DNA of 62,292 bases from Fidelibacterota bacterium (GTDB taxonomy: Bacteria > Fidelibacterota > UBA8477 > JABMPR01), in the NCBI GenBank assembly GCA_021734255.1, contig JAIPJM010000003.1, positions 125,517 to 187,808 of the forward strand. The letters run 5' to 3'. Below, piece by piece: positions 1 through 7,738 of this stretch. The position numbers and the translations under genes were made by a program. Position 1 is the stretch's first letter; each line of letters starts with the position of its first letter. The notes below the pieces were generated by a model. It did no database searches. It was given only the letters and a program-made list of their open reading frames with translations, and had not been told where the DNA came from.

Positions 1-201
1 GCGCAGACCACTCAGTATCTCCGCGTGGTCCGTTTCGATCGTCATACGTCCACCACGTCCATGACCCAACTGTCTTCTGGCCAGATCTGTTGCGATCATG
101 GCTTCTGAGAGGCTCACACCTGCAGGAAATCCTTCCAGGATACCTGAAAGACCTTTACCATGGGACTCTCCTGCTGTTAGAAATTTTAACTTACTGAGCA
201 T
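1..201 (-). CDS. aroC: Chorismate synthase, N-terminal part (cut by window edge)
   Basis: Chorismate synthase converts EPSP to chorismate, the last step of the shikimate pathway, using reduced FMN. Translating the minus strand from the ATG at 199-201 gives 67 residues running off the left edge without a stop. The N-terminus carries the family signature TAGESHGKGLSGILEGFPAG and a RRQLGHGRGGRM stretch, both typical of AroC N-termini. It is the last visible gene of the aromatic operon (tyrA fusion, aroF, aroA, aroE, aroC), about 100 bases after aroE. Seen: motifs and reading frame. Known: AroC family. The rest of the gene lies outside the window. Confidence 0.93.
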   Translation of the reverse strand, partial: MLSKLKFLTAGESHGKGLSGILEGFPAGVSLSEAMIATDLARRQLGHGRGGRMTIETDHAEILSGLR

Positions 202-301
202 CTTCAAAACCCACTTTTCTTTTTACCCCTCGCAAAGCACGGAAAGACGTAGAAAGTACAATCATAGCTTTGCAGCGTCGCGATCTCTGCGAGAGGCTAA
301 A
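202..301. repeat. Spacer with imperfect inverted repeat between aroE and aroC
   Basis: The 100-base spacer contains a CCTCGCAAAG-type stretch near 227-236 and a CTGCGAGAGG stretch near 287-297, which are roughly inverted relative to each other. This resembles the small dispersed palindromic repeats common in bacterial genomes. It has no clear U-tract and no reading frame. It could be a degenerate repeat remnant or only chance similarity. Confidence 0.3.
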
Positions 302-1171
302 TTATTCAAATTTACGCTTGAAGCCGGTAACCTTATTGTGCACCGTCTCCCGCATTTCGTTCATATTTAGTTTATCCCAATCCTGGGGTCCAAACCAGAT
401 ATCCACAGATGCCATGGCCTGGTAGAGATACATATCCAGCCCCGAAACCGTCTGACACCCTGCGAATACGGCTTCTGAAAGCAGACGCGTATTCAGGGGG
501 TTAAAAATGGTATCTACGACCACTTCAACTGGTTCCAGAAGATCACCATCCAAGGGTGTTGCATTCTGTTTTCCTTTCATCCCGATGGGGGTACAGTTGA
601 CCAGACAGTAGGCATGCTCAATAGGTTCCACTGCACTGGCATCCCAGGCATTCCCTCTGATGTCCATTTCTTCACAGGCATCCTGCAAGTCATGGATCAG
701 TGACTTGGTTTTCTCGGGAGAGCGACCAATAACTGTTGTCTCGTCGGCACCTGCACGGGCCAAGCCAAACGTAATGGCACGAGCGGCCCCACCACTTCCC
801 AGGACAACAACCCGTTTACCCGAAACATCAACGTCAGCCGCTTCCAGTGATTTAACAAAACCATACCAGTCGGTATTGTAGCCAGTCAACGTTCCATCGT
901 CCTGACGTCGCACGCAGTTCACTGCCCCGATGGGTGCGGTGCGGTCATTGATCTCATCCAGGTAGGGAATAATGGCTGATTTGTGCGGGATGGTCACATT
1001 GAACCCTGATAATTTCTTTGCTGTAGGCGTGCCCAGCCATCTTTCCAGGTCACCTGCTACTACTTTTCTTTTTTTGTACTCGGCCTCCAGGCTGAGTTGC
1101 TCATAGAGCCAGGTATGCATGAAATCACTCACGCTCTGTCTTAAAGGATCACCGATAACTGCTAAATTCAA
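302..1171 (-). CDS. aroE: Shikimate dehydrogenase
   Basis: AroE reduces 3-dehydroshikimate to shikimate with NADPH in the cytoplasm. The 289-residue length suits the family. The N-terminus has GDPLRQSVSDFMHTWLYEQL, the substrate-binding SxS region being slightly altered to SVSDF. The SGFNVTIPHK motif holds the catalytic Lys, NTDWYGF follows, and VLGSGGAARAI is the Rossmann glycine loop. The QAMASVDIWFG C-terminus also fits. It lies between aroA (46-base gap) and aroC in the minus-strand aromatic operon. Assignment is secure from motifs and context. Confidence 0.95.
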   Translation of the reverse strand: MNLAVIGDPLRQSVSDFMHTWLYEQLSLEAEYKKRKVVAGDLERWLGTPTAKKLSGFNVTIPHKSAIIPYLDEINDRTAPIGAVNCVRRQDDGTLTGYNTDWYGFVKSLEAADVDVSGKRVVVLGSGGAARAITFGLARAGADETTVIGRSPEKTKSLIHDLQDACEEMDIRGNAWDASAVEPIEHAYCLVNCTPIGMKGKQNATPLDGDLLEPVEVVVDTIFNPLNTRLLSEAVFAGCQTVSGLDMYLYQAMASVDIWFGPQDWDKLNMNEMRETVHNKVTGFKRKFE

Positions 1172-1217
1172 TGCTTACTCCTCATTCCTTTCAAGGTCAT
1201 CTGCCACTCTGTAGATC

Positions 1218-2477
1218 TTACGCAGAAAGTCCTCTCAATTCATCCAGAAATCCTGGATGAGAGATATCCATACAGCGCGCATCATCAAGCACGGCTGGTT
1301 TCGATGCGATCAAACCCCCAACTGACATGGTCATGGCAATACGGTGATCAGCAAAGGTGGTCACCTTTCCACCCTCAAGCTGCGTGGGCCCCTCAATGCT
1401 GAAGCCATCTTCTCTTTCGAATATAGTGGCTCCCCAATTCGCCATATTCTCTACGATAGCCTTGATGCGGTCCGATTCCTTGACCCTCAATTCCTCAGCT
1501 CCCCTGACCTCTGTTTCCCCCTCTGCCTGAGTGGCCAGTAATGCCAGCAGTGGCAGTTCATCGATCATGTTGGCAATATACTCAAGCGGTACGACGATCC
1601 CTTTTAAGGCAGACGATCGAATTCTAAGATCAGCAACCGCTTCACCATTAACGTCTAGCTGATTCGCAACGGTAATATCGGCCCCCATTTTCTCAAGGAC
1701 AGTCAAAAAGGCAGTCCGGGAGGGATTCACCCCCACTTTTCGCAAGATGATATCAGAGTCTGGGACGATAAGGCCTGCTGTAATGAAAAAGGCAGCCGCA
1801 GAAAAATCTCCAGGAATTTCCATGTCACTTGAGTGAAGTGGTCGTGTCAAGGGTTTGATGGTGACATGCCGGCCATTCACAGTAATATCGGCACCCATAG
1901 CTTTCAGCATCTGCTCAGTATGGTCTCGGCTATATGCTGGAGAGTGGACGGCTGTCTCACCCTTGGCATGCAGTCCTGCCAAAAGGATGGCAGATTTAAC
2001 CTGCGCACTGGCAAAAGGAAGCGTGTAATCCAGCGCCCAGAGATCTCTACCACTAAGCATGACGGGTAAGAGACGGCCGTCCCGGGCCGAGACATTGGCG
2101 CCCATCTGCTGTAGCGGTCTGAATACACGGTCCATGGGTCTATTGCTCAGGGATTGATCCCCCTCAAAACGAACGTGAATGGGATGAGCCGCCAGGAGCC
2201 CCATCATCAGGCGGGTGGTTGTGCCTGAATTTCCACAATCCAGAGCATGCTCTGGTTGACTGAAAGGTCTTAATCCACCTCCCTGAACATAAAGGGCTTT
2301 ATGTTTCTGTTCGATCTGAATACCACAGGTGACCAGGACATCTCTGGTCGTCTGGACATCGGCACCTGGATTCAGATTACTGATACGACTCTGACCATCC
2401 CCCAATGCATTTAGCATGAGCGCTCGATGACTGATAGATTTGTCACCCGGTAATTTTATTTCGCCTTTTAGCGCCAT
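1218..2477 (-). CDS. aroA: 3-phosphoshikimate 1-carboxyvinyltransferase (EPSP synthase)
   Basis: EPSP synthase joins shikimate-3-phosphate and PEP. The protein (419 residues, normal length) starts with KLPGDKSISHRALMLNALG, the family signature with catalytic Lys. It also shows LDCGNSGTTTRLMMGLLA, EIPGDFSAAAFFI, a VKESDRIKA motif and the C-terminal TFADHRIAMTMSV motif. The ATG at 2477 puts the conserved PGDKS motif at the expected distance. aroF ends 15 bases upstream, so the two are probably cotranscribed and closely coupled. All main catalytic motifs are present. Confidence 0.97.
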   Translation of the reverse strand: MALKGEIKLPGDKSISHRALMLNALGDGQSRISNLNPGADVQTTRDVLVTCGIQIEQKHKALYVQGGGLRPFSQPEHALDCGNSGTTTRLMMGLLAAHPIHVRFEGDQSLSNRPMDRVFRPLQQMGANVSARDGRLLPVMLSGRDLWALDYTLPFASAQVKSAILLAGLHAKGETAVHSPAYSRDHTEQMLKAMGADITVNGRHVTIKPLTRPLHSSDMEIPGDFSAAAFFITAGLIVPDSDIILRKVGVNPSRTAFLTVLEKMGADITVANQLDVNGEAVADLRIRSSALKGIVVPLEYIANMIDELPLLALLATQAEGETEVRGAEELRVKESDRIKAIVENMANWGATIFEREDGFSIEGPTQLEGGKVTTFADHRIAMTMSVGGLIASKPAVLDDARCMDISHPGFLDELRGLSA

Positions 2478-2492
2478 TCGTTTCCTTTTGCT

Positions 2493-3509
2493 CTAGTCCA
2501 ATTCTCTACCGACTGCCTGAGCCACAATACGAATCCGATCGACCAGGTCCTTAAAGTCCTCAGGAACCAGTTGCTGGGGACCATCGCTCAGAGCTTGCTC
2601 AGGGTTTGGGTGTACTTCTACCATGACACCATGTGCGCCAGCGGCCACACCCGCCAATGCCAGGGGAAGAACTTTATGACGTTTCCCGGCTGCATGGCTG
2701 GGATCAACGATCACCGGTAAGTGGGACAAGCGGTTAAATGCAGGGATAGCACTCACATCCAATGTGTTCCGTGTATGGTCAACAAATGTTCGAATTCCAC
2801 GCTCGCACAGCACGACCTGATCATTCCCTTCATTCAGGATATATTCAGCAGCCAGCAGCGTTTCGTTAATGGTGGCTGACATCCCGCGCTTCAAGAGAAT
2901 TGGTTTCATCGTTCGGGCCGCTTCCTTTAACAGCGTGTAGTTCTGCATGTTGCGTGTCCCGATCTGCAGCATGTCCGTGTATTCCACGCAGACATCCATG
3001 ACCTCTGTATCGGTGACCTCAACCACCGTGGGCAATCCGACTTCCTTACCCACTTGGTTGATGATCTTCAAGCCTTCTTCACCGAGGCCCTGGAACGAAT
3101 AGGGCGAGGTTCTGGGTTTGAATGCACCGCCCCGTAACAAATTACCACCAGCAGCTTTCACCACTTCACCCACGGTTTTGGTCTGTTCATAAGACTCGAT
3201 GGAACAGGGGCCAGCAATGACTGATACCCGATCACCGCCAATACTGGCTGACCCTACCTTTACGATCGTGTCAGCTTGCTTCCACTCGCGGGAGGCCAGT
3301 TTGTAGGGCGAACTCACCTCCATGACATCAGCGACCTCGGGGAGTGACTGGAGATGCTGTTTGCCGCGCAGGGGCTTATTGCCAAGTACACCGATAACGG
3401 TGCGGGTAGCACCTTCGATCAGGTGGTGTTCATAGCTTAATTTCTCTATCTCCTGCTGTACTCTATCGATCGCCTCCGATGAGGCGTTAACTTTCATTAT
3501 GACGATCAT
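2493..3509 (-). CDS. aroF: 3-deoxy-7-phosphoheptulonate (DAHP) synthase, type I-beta
   Basis: DAHP synthase condenses PEP and erythrose-4-phosphate, the entry step of aromatic synthesis. The 338-residue protein has a small N-terminal ferredoxin-like domain (about residues 1-75, beginning MIVIMKVNAS), then a TIM barrel with VIAGPCSIES, GGAFKPRTSPYSFQGLG, LLKRGMSATINE and PVIVDPSHAAGKR. This is the type I-beta architecture, in which the N-terminal domain mediates Tyr or Phe feedback inhibition in some relatives. No AroQ chorismate mutase domain is fused. It lies 58 bases after the tyrA fusion gene in the operon. Confidence 0.95.
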   Translation of the reverse strand: MIVIMKVNASSEAIDRVQQEIEKLSYEHHLIEGATRTVIGVLGNKPLRGKQHLQSLPEVADVMEVSSPYKLASREWKQADTIVKVGSASIGGDRVSVIAGPCSIESYEQTKTVGEVVKAAGGNLLRGGAFKPRTSPYSFQGLGEEGLKIINQVGKEVGLPTVVEVTDTEVMDVCVEYTDMLQIGTRNMQNYTLLKEAARTMKPILLKRGMSATINETLLAAEYILNEGNDQVVLCERGIRTFVDHTRNTLDVSAIPAFNRLSHLPVIVDPSHAAGKRHKVLPLALAGVAAGAHGVMVEVHPNPEQALSDGPQQLVPEDFKDLVDRIRIVAQAVGRELD

Positions 3510-3567
3510 GCGTATGGTTCTTTCTTATTTACCTTATAAGGTTTTATGTCGTATCAGGTTTTGCAAC

Positions 3568-4908
3568 CTAAAATGGTGTTCCTGTTCGTTCTACGACCAG
3601 AAATAATGTCTTGTTTTTTTCCTTCAGGTCCTGGATCCCCAACTCCATCACCTGTAGGTGATAGATCTCAGCAGATCGAGCCGGAGCGATCACAGCAGTT
3701 GTATCGGAATACTCATCAGCAGCCAGTTTCCTGGCGGATTCAGCTGTATCCTTTGATTCGATGTGGGGTATATGCTTGAAATTATCCTGCAAATACCTTG
3801 AACACTGTTTCAATGCCTGGGGATGGGATCTCACCTCTGTTATTTCTTCGACCGTCAAGCCTGGTTTGGTAAGCAGACACTGGTTGACCTGAATGTGAAA
3901 CATGGACCGGACACTGCATCTGGCTCGAGCCAGCGCATGAATACTTTCATGGACCACGCCTCCTCGTGCATTTTCCATGGCCAGGATCCCGCGATCGATC
4001 TTGAAAGTGGCCAAGGCATCCATTACCCCGCGACTGCTCAGACAGGGCATGGTCTCCACACCATCCAAACCCACTTCTTTCATATATGACAGCGCTGCTT
4101 CTTCAGAAAAGCTTCCGGGAATACCCTGATAGCCAATGTGCTCCGGTGTGTCCTCCGGTCGAAAGACCTTGGTTTTTATTTTGTGTACGGAGCGGGAAAA
4201 ATCGGTGAGCATCTCAGCTGTGTAGGGGTTGTAAAACTGGAGATCGTGGAAAAGCTCCTCAGTATCCTGACAGGTCTGTTCAACCACATGGTGTACCTGT
4301 CGAAAACCGTGGGTGTCAACTTCCGTTGCCTGCAGATTCATCCCATTCATCACACGTCCAACAAAATGGGTGATCCCCTGGGATCTGGCGGCCTGTCGAT
4401 CATGCTCTTCTGCGGTCATTTCCAGGATACGACAGCCCCAGGATTCGAATATCTCGCGCCAAAACGCATCGTCTGTTTGTTCAACCCTGGTTGGACAGAC
4501 CACCATACGCAGGTCCCTGTCCTTTTTATAGGAATCAGGTCCAAACATGGGGTGCGTATTCATGATCCCAACCGTTTCCGGAAGAATGTCCAACATCCAG
4601 TCCCGAATTCTTGTCTTAACCGAGCCTACATCTATGATCAATTGACCCGGCTTGCACCTAGATGAAATTGTTTCCAGCAGGGCCTTTATGTGGCTGATAG
4701 GAACAGCTAGGAATAAGGTATCTTGCTCCATTACAGTTGGTAGATCTCCCCATGCATAGCCTTTCGATCTGACCGTACTTGACAGGTCCAGCTGATCGTA
4801 GATCACAAGGTCAAAATCAGATGAAAGCAATTCAGCTAAAAGAGAGCCAAACCTTCCATACCCAATGAGTCCAACTTGTTTTTTAATCTTATTCTCAGTA
4901 TTCCCCAT
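3568..4908 (-). CDS. tyrA: Prephenate/arogenate dehydrogenase fused to a prephenate-dehydratase-like domain
   Basis: First structural gene of the aromatic operon. Residues about 11-250 form a TyrA-type dehydrogenase: VGLIGYGRFG is the NAD(P) loop, then IIDVGSVKTR and NTHPMFGPDS, resembling plant-type arogenate dehydrogenases. Residues about 258-446 are prephenate-dehydratase-like: GYQGIPGSFSEEAA, MENARGGVV, SHPQALKQCSRYL and DTAESARKLA. Two oddities stand out. The protein ends right after the dehydratase core, so the usual C-terminal ACT (Phe-binding) domain is absent. The catalytic Thr-Arg-Phe triad reads T434-L435-F436, without Arg. The dehydratase half may be weakly active or altered. No chorismate mutase domain is present. 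Expression probably depends on the upstream attenuator. Confidence 0.88.
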   Translation of the reverse strand: MGNTENKIKKQVGLIGYGRFGSLLAELLSSDFDLVIYDQLDLSSTVRSKGYAWGDLPTVMEQDTLFLAVPISHIKALLETISSRCKPGQLIIDVGSVKTRIRDWMLDILPETVGIMNTHPMFGPDSYKKDRDLRMVVCPTRVEQTDDAFWREIFESWGCRILEMTAEEHDRQAARSQGITHFVGRVMNGMNLQATEVDTHGFRQVHHVVEQTCQDTEELFHDLQFYNPYTAEMLTDFSRSVHKIKTKVFRPEDTPEHIGYQGIPGSFSEEAALSYMKEVGLDGVETMPCLSSRGVMDALATFKIDRGILAMENARGGVVHESIHALARARCSVRSMFHIQVNQCLLTKPGLTVEEITEVRSHPQALKQCSRYLQDNFKHIPHIESKDTAESARKLAADEYSDTTAVIAPARSAEIYHLQVMELGIQDLKEKNKTLFLVVERTGTPF

Positions 4909-4989
4909 TTTATTACATCCTTCTATGTATCATTACCTGTCAATACTTGAAATGCTTCGGCGTGGTTGCCTCACGTTCCCCTTTTGGGC

Positions 4990-5018
4990 AAAAAAAACCC
5001 CCGTCATGTGACGAGGGT
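4990..5018 (-). terminator. Intrinsic terminator in the leader of the aromatic operon (attenuator)
   Basis: Read on the minus strand, an 8-pair stem (arms CCCTCGTC and GACGGGGG, one G-U pair, loop ACAT) is followed directly by eight T residues, a textbook intrinsic terminator. No gene lies upstream on this strand, because the next gene (5220) is divergent. The terminator therefore sits between the operon promoter and tyrA (start 4908). Its 5' arm is also complementary to a stretch at the end of the leader peptide gene, which is what an attenuator needs. Confidence 0.85.
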
Positions 5019-5057
5019 GAATAAGTTTAAACGTACTTATCTAAACACAGTCACCCT
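5014..5057 (-). promoter_or_regulatory. Predicted antiterminator pairing
   Basis: On the minus strand AGGGTGA (5057-5051, the end of the leader peptide gene including its stop) is fully complementary to TCACCCT (5020-5014), which overlaps the 5' arm of the terminator. Between them lies a small perfect hairpin with ATAAGT and ACTTAT arms (5021-5040). A ribosome stalled at the Tyr-Tyr-Phe-Phe codons would leave AGGGTGA free to pair and block the terminator. A ribosome that reaches the stop codon would cover it, so the terminator can fold. The complementarity is seen; the mechanism is inferred from known amino-acid attenuators. Confidence 0.7.
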
Positions 5058-5095
5058 GATCGCATAAAAAAATAATATGTATTTCGCCAATTCAT
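5051..5095 (-). CDS. Aromatic leader peptide (Trp, Tyr-Tyr-Phe-Phe)
   Basis: A 14-codon open frame encodes MNWRNTYYFFMRSG followed by TGA. Five of the 14 residues are aromatic, including two Tyr and two Phe codons in a row just before the antiterminator arm, plus a single early Trp. This is the expected composition of a leader peptide sensing charged tRNA-Tyr and tRNA-Phe. It lies 33 bases before the attenuator terminator. A purine-rich GGAAGGAGAG stretch lies about 18 bases upstream of the ATG, farther than usual for a ribosome site, so start-site usage is uncertain and a near-leaderless transcript is possible. Confidence 0.75.
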   Translation of the reverse strand: MNWRNTYYFFMRSG

Positions 5096-5104
5096 TGTGT
5101 TTTG

Positions 5105-5132
5105 AATATAGGTCTCTCCTTCCAGTATCCAA
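5105..5132 (-). promoter_or_regulatory. Candidate sigma-70-like promoter of the aromatic operon
   Basis: On the minus strand TTGGAT (5132-5127) is followed after 16 bases by TATATT (5110-5105), a fair match to -35 and -10 boxes. The predicted start would fall at or just before the leader peptide ATG at 5095, making that message nearly leaderless. The match is not strong enough to exclude another promoter further upstream within the divergent region. Confidence 0.35.
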
Positions 5133-5219
5133 CGATTTTGAGTTATGGCAATCAGGAATTTGCGCTGCCAGTTGCCGTTTGGATCGAAACAGCTATATTT
5201 GACCGAGAAGGCACCTATC

Positions 5220-6026
5220 ATGTCCCATTATTCAAATACCAGACCCCCAGCCGTTGCAGGAATGTTCTATCCAGGCACAGCCGCTGAGATCAGACAACGG
5301 ATCGACTCATTTTTAGCAGACATACCTGCAGTTCAAGGACAAGCCCCGAAAGCTATTATCGTCCCCCATGCCGGTTATATCTACTCGGGAATTGTGGCCG
5401 CTACAGCCTATGACACCTTACAGGCAGTAGCTGCGCAGATAAAAACTGTTATACTATTAGGGCCGTCCCATCGCATCCCGCTCCAAGGATTAGCACTTCC
5501 CACTGTAGAAATATTTCAAACCCCTCTCGGTGATATTGATCTGGATACAAAAACCATATATAAACTTGTAAAAGATTTCAAGCAGGTACAACTCTCAGAC
5601 AGAGCCCATGAGGAAGAGCATGCTCTGGAGGTCCAACTTCCATTTCTTCAGACCGTCCTGGAGAATTTTGAATTGATACCAATAGTCGTTGGTGACGCTA
5701 GCGAAACGGAGGTTTCTGAAGTGCTCGAATCGTGCTGGGGTGGAGAAGAAACCCTTGTGGTCATTTCCTCTGATCTCAGTCACTTTTACTCCTATGAAAA
5801 AGCAAAGCGATTGGATGAGGAAACAGCTGAATTGATAGAAGCCTTTAGAGGGGAAGCGCTTCCAGAACATTCAGCCTGTGGTCGAATTCCCATACGGGGC
5901 ATGCTCCATCTAGCCCAGAAGCGTGGGATGAGCATCAAGCGATTTGATCTGAGGAACTCAGGTGATACCGCCGGGAGTCACGATCAGGTCGTTGGTTATG
6001 GCGCCTGGGGCCTTATTGAACCATGA
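5220..6026 (+). CDS. Memo family protein (AmmeMemoRadiSam system protein B)
   Basis: Member of the Memo family, related in fold to class III extradiol dioxygenases, whose bacterial function is unsettled. The text RPPAVAGMFYPG near the N-terminus, IIVPHAGYIYSGIVAATAY, ILLGPSHRIP, HEEEHALEVQLPFLQ and VISSDLSHFYSYEKA are the conserved family blocks, with metal-site-like His residues. I place the start at ATG 5220, preceded by GAGAAGG at normal spacing; an upstream in-frame start at 5145 would add a poorly conserved extension and overlap the divergent aro leader. Its stop overlaps the next gene by 4 bases (ATGA), so the three genes 5220-7686 form an operon. Confidence 0.93.
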   Translation: MSHYSNTRPPAVAGMFYPGTAAEIRQRIDSFLADIPAVQGQAPKAIIVPHAGYIYSGIVAATAYDTLQAVAAQIKTVILLGPSHRIPLQGLALPTVEIFQTPLGDIDLDTKTIYKLVKDFKQVQLSDRAHEEEHALEVQLPFLQTVLENFELIPIVVGDASETEVSEVLESCWGGEETLVVISSDLSHFYSYEKAKRLDEETAELIEAFRGEALPEHSACGRIPIRGMLHLAQKRGMSIKRFDLRNSGDTAGSHDQVVGYGAWGLIEP

Positions 6027-6607
6027 GCGACCCACTCTATAGTTTAGTCGAGCAGAAAACCCTGTTGCAAGTCGCCAGGGAATCCATCCAACATGGTTTG
6101 CGCCATGGTCGATCTTTAGCTGTTGATCCTGACAATTATGCACCTGCTCTGGCCCGACCGGGTGCAGCATTTGTTACCCTTGAGAAAATGGGTAATCTCC
6201 GTGGTTGCATCGGGTCCATATTGGCGCATCGCCCCCTGGTAGAGGATGTAGCGGAGAATGCCTGGAGTGCAGCCTTCAAGGATCCACGCTTTGACCCTCT
6301 AGATCAACCTGAATTTGACCAGCTGCACATTGAAATATCCGTTCTGACCAAACCTGAAGAGATGCAGGTTGAATCGGACGCGGATCTGAAACAGCAACTG
6401 GTGCCAGGGAAAGACGGACTTATCATCCAGGACGGGCATCATCGGGCACTCTTTCTTCCGGCCGTCTGGGATAAACTCCCTGAGGTAGACGACTTTGTCT
6501 CTCACCTGAAACAAAAAGCAGGTCTTACCAGGGAACATTGGTCTGCCAGCCTCAGGTGTGAACGATTCTACAGTTTTGAATTCTCAGAAATTGACGTTGA
6601 TCTTTGA
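6023..6607 (+). CDS. AMMECR1 family protein (AmmeMemoRadiSam system protein A)
   Basis: This 194-residue protein belongs to the AMMECR1 family, found from archaea to humans, with no established biochemical role. The conserved LRGCIG motif occurs as GNLRGCIGSI after PGAAFVTLEKMG, followed by AWSAAFKDPRFDPL and IEISVLT, the normal order for the family. It overlaps the Memo gene by 4 bases and is followed after two bases by the radical-SAM gene. The Memo-AMMECR1-AmrS association is a recurrent conserved neighbourhood, supporting joint function by inference. Confidence 0.93.
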   Translation: MSDPLYSLVEQKTLLQVARESIQHGLRHGRSLAVDPDNYAPALARPGAAFVTLEKMGNLRGCIGSILAHRPLVEDVAENAWSAAFKDPRFDPLDQPEFDQLHIEISVLTKPEEMQVESDADLKQQLVPGKDGLIIQDGHHRALFLPAVWDKLPEVDDFVSHLKQKAGLTREHWSASLRCERFYSFEFSEIDVDL

Positions 6608-6609
6608 TC

Positions 6610-7686
6610 ATGTCCCAGCATCCTCAATTTGCAAAGCAAGCCCAGGACGGTCGGCTCACCTGTACTCTCTGTCCTCGCGATTGTACACTGGCAGATGGAC
6701 AGCGAGGTCTTTGCTTTGTCAGGAAACGCCAGGGAGATCAGATCGTGCTTACAAGCTACGGTCGCTCCAGCGGCTTTGCCATTGACCCCATCGAAAAGAA
6801 ACCCTTGAATCATTTTCTGCCCGGGACGCCTGTCCTCTCGTTTGGAACGGCTGGCTGCAACCTGAGCTGCAAATTTTGTCAAAACTGGGACATGAGCAAA
6901 TCAAGACAAATGGATACTTTGCAATCGCCGGCAAGTCCTGAGCAAATTGCAGAGGCCGCGCTAAGGCATGACTGCAGAAGTGTCGCTTTCACCTATAATG
7001 ATCCTGTCATATTCTATGAGTATGCGGTGGACACTGCCATAGCCTGTCACGACCGGAATGTTAAAACCGTAGCTGTCACAGCCGGATATATAACTGAACA
7101 GGCGCGCGAAGGGTTTTTCAGACATATCGACGCTACCAATGTGGATCTGAAAGGCTTCTCAGAATCATTTTACCAGACCTTGTGTGGTGGACACCTGGAG
7201 CCGGTCCTGGAGACACTGGAATACCTCATTCATGAGACCAATACCTGGGTAGAGATCACCAATTTACTCATTCCTGGAGAGAATGACAGCGAGCAGGAGC
7301 TAAATGCTATGACTTCCTGGATAGTCGAACATCTCGGCCCATCGGTGCCGCTGCATTTTTCAGCATTTCATCCGGATTTCCGAATGACCAAGCATCCACC
7401 GACGTCCCATATTTCTCTGCTTCGGGCAAAATCGATCGCGAAGACAAACGGTCTTGAATTTGTATACCTGGGCAATATCAGAGATATTGAGAATGCATCC
7501 ACAGTATGCCCACAGTGCCAGCAGATGTTGATCACGCGGGCAGGCTATGGTATCCAGTCCTGGAATCTTAGCGATACCGGAGAATGTCCATCCTGTGGTA
7601 TGATTATACCGGGTGTGTTTGAGGATAAACCAGGTGGTTGGGGTAATCGTTATGAACGGATCAGAAGAATGGATCCCCTCGGGTAA
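6610..7686 (+). CDS. amrS: AmmeMemoRadiSam system radical SAM enzyme AmrS
   Basis: Radical SAM protein of about 358 residues resembling pyruvate formate-lyase activating enzymes. An N-terminal Cys-rich part (CTLCPRDCTLADGQRGLC) precedes FGTAGCNLSCKFCQNWDMS, whose CxxxCxxC binds the SAM-cleaving iron-sulfur cluster. AFTYNDPVIFYEY, VTAGYI and NVDLKGFSESFY follow, all typical of AmrS. The C-terminus has paired Cys motifs (CPQCQQ and CPSCGM) that may bind metal. The ATG at 6610 lies two bases after the AMMECR1 stop. The substrate is unknown. Confidence 0.93.
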   Translation: MSQHPQFAKQAQDGRLTCTLCPRDCTLADGQRGLCFVRKRQGDQIVLTSYGRSSGFAIDPIEKKPLNHFLPGTPVLSFGTAGCNLSCKFCQNWDMSKSRQMDTLQSPASPEQIAEAALRHDCRSVAFTYNDPVIFYEYAVDTAIACHDRNVKTVAVTAGYITEQAREGFFRHIDATNVDLKGFSESFYQTLCGGHLEPVLETLEYLIHETNTWVEITNLLIPGENDSEQELNAMTSWIVEHLGPSVPLHFSAFHPDFRMTKHPPTSHISLLRAKSIAKTNGLEFVYLGNIRDIENASTVCPQCQQMLITRAGYGIQSWNLSDTGECPSCGMIIPGVFEDKPGGWGNRYERIRRMDPLG

Positions 7687-7738
7687 ACCCGGGGTGTTCT
7701 GTTCGCCCCCCCGCATCCTGCGGGGCTCGAGAAGGCGG

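Noticed and set aside
98..370. Plus-strand reading frame over the left edge
   Set aside because: It is antisense to aroC and the start of aroE; the minus strand carries clear AroC and AroE motifs.
4138..4665. 175-codon open frame on the plus strand
   Set aside because: Antisense shadow of the TyrA fusion gene; no family motifs and no ribosome site.
7687..7738. GC palindrome after amrS as a plus-strand terminator
   Set aside because: The hairpin lacks a following T-tract on the plus strand.
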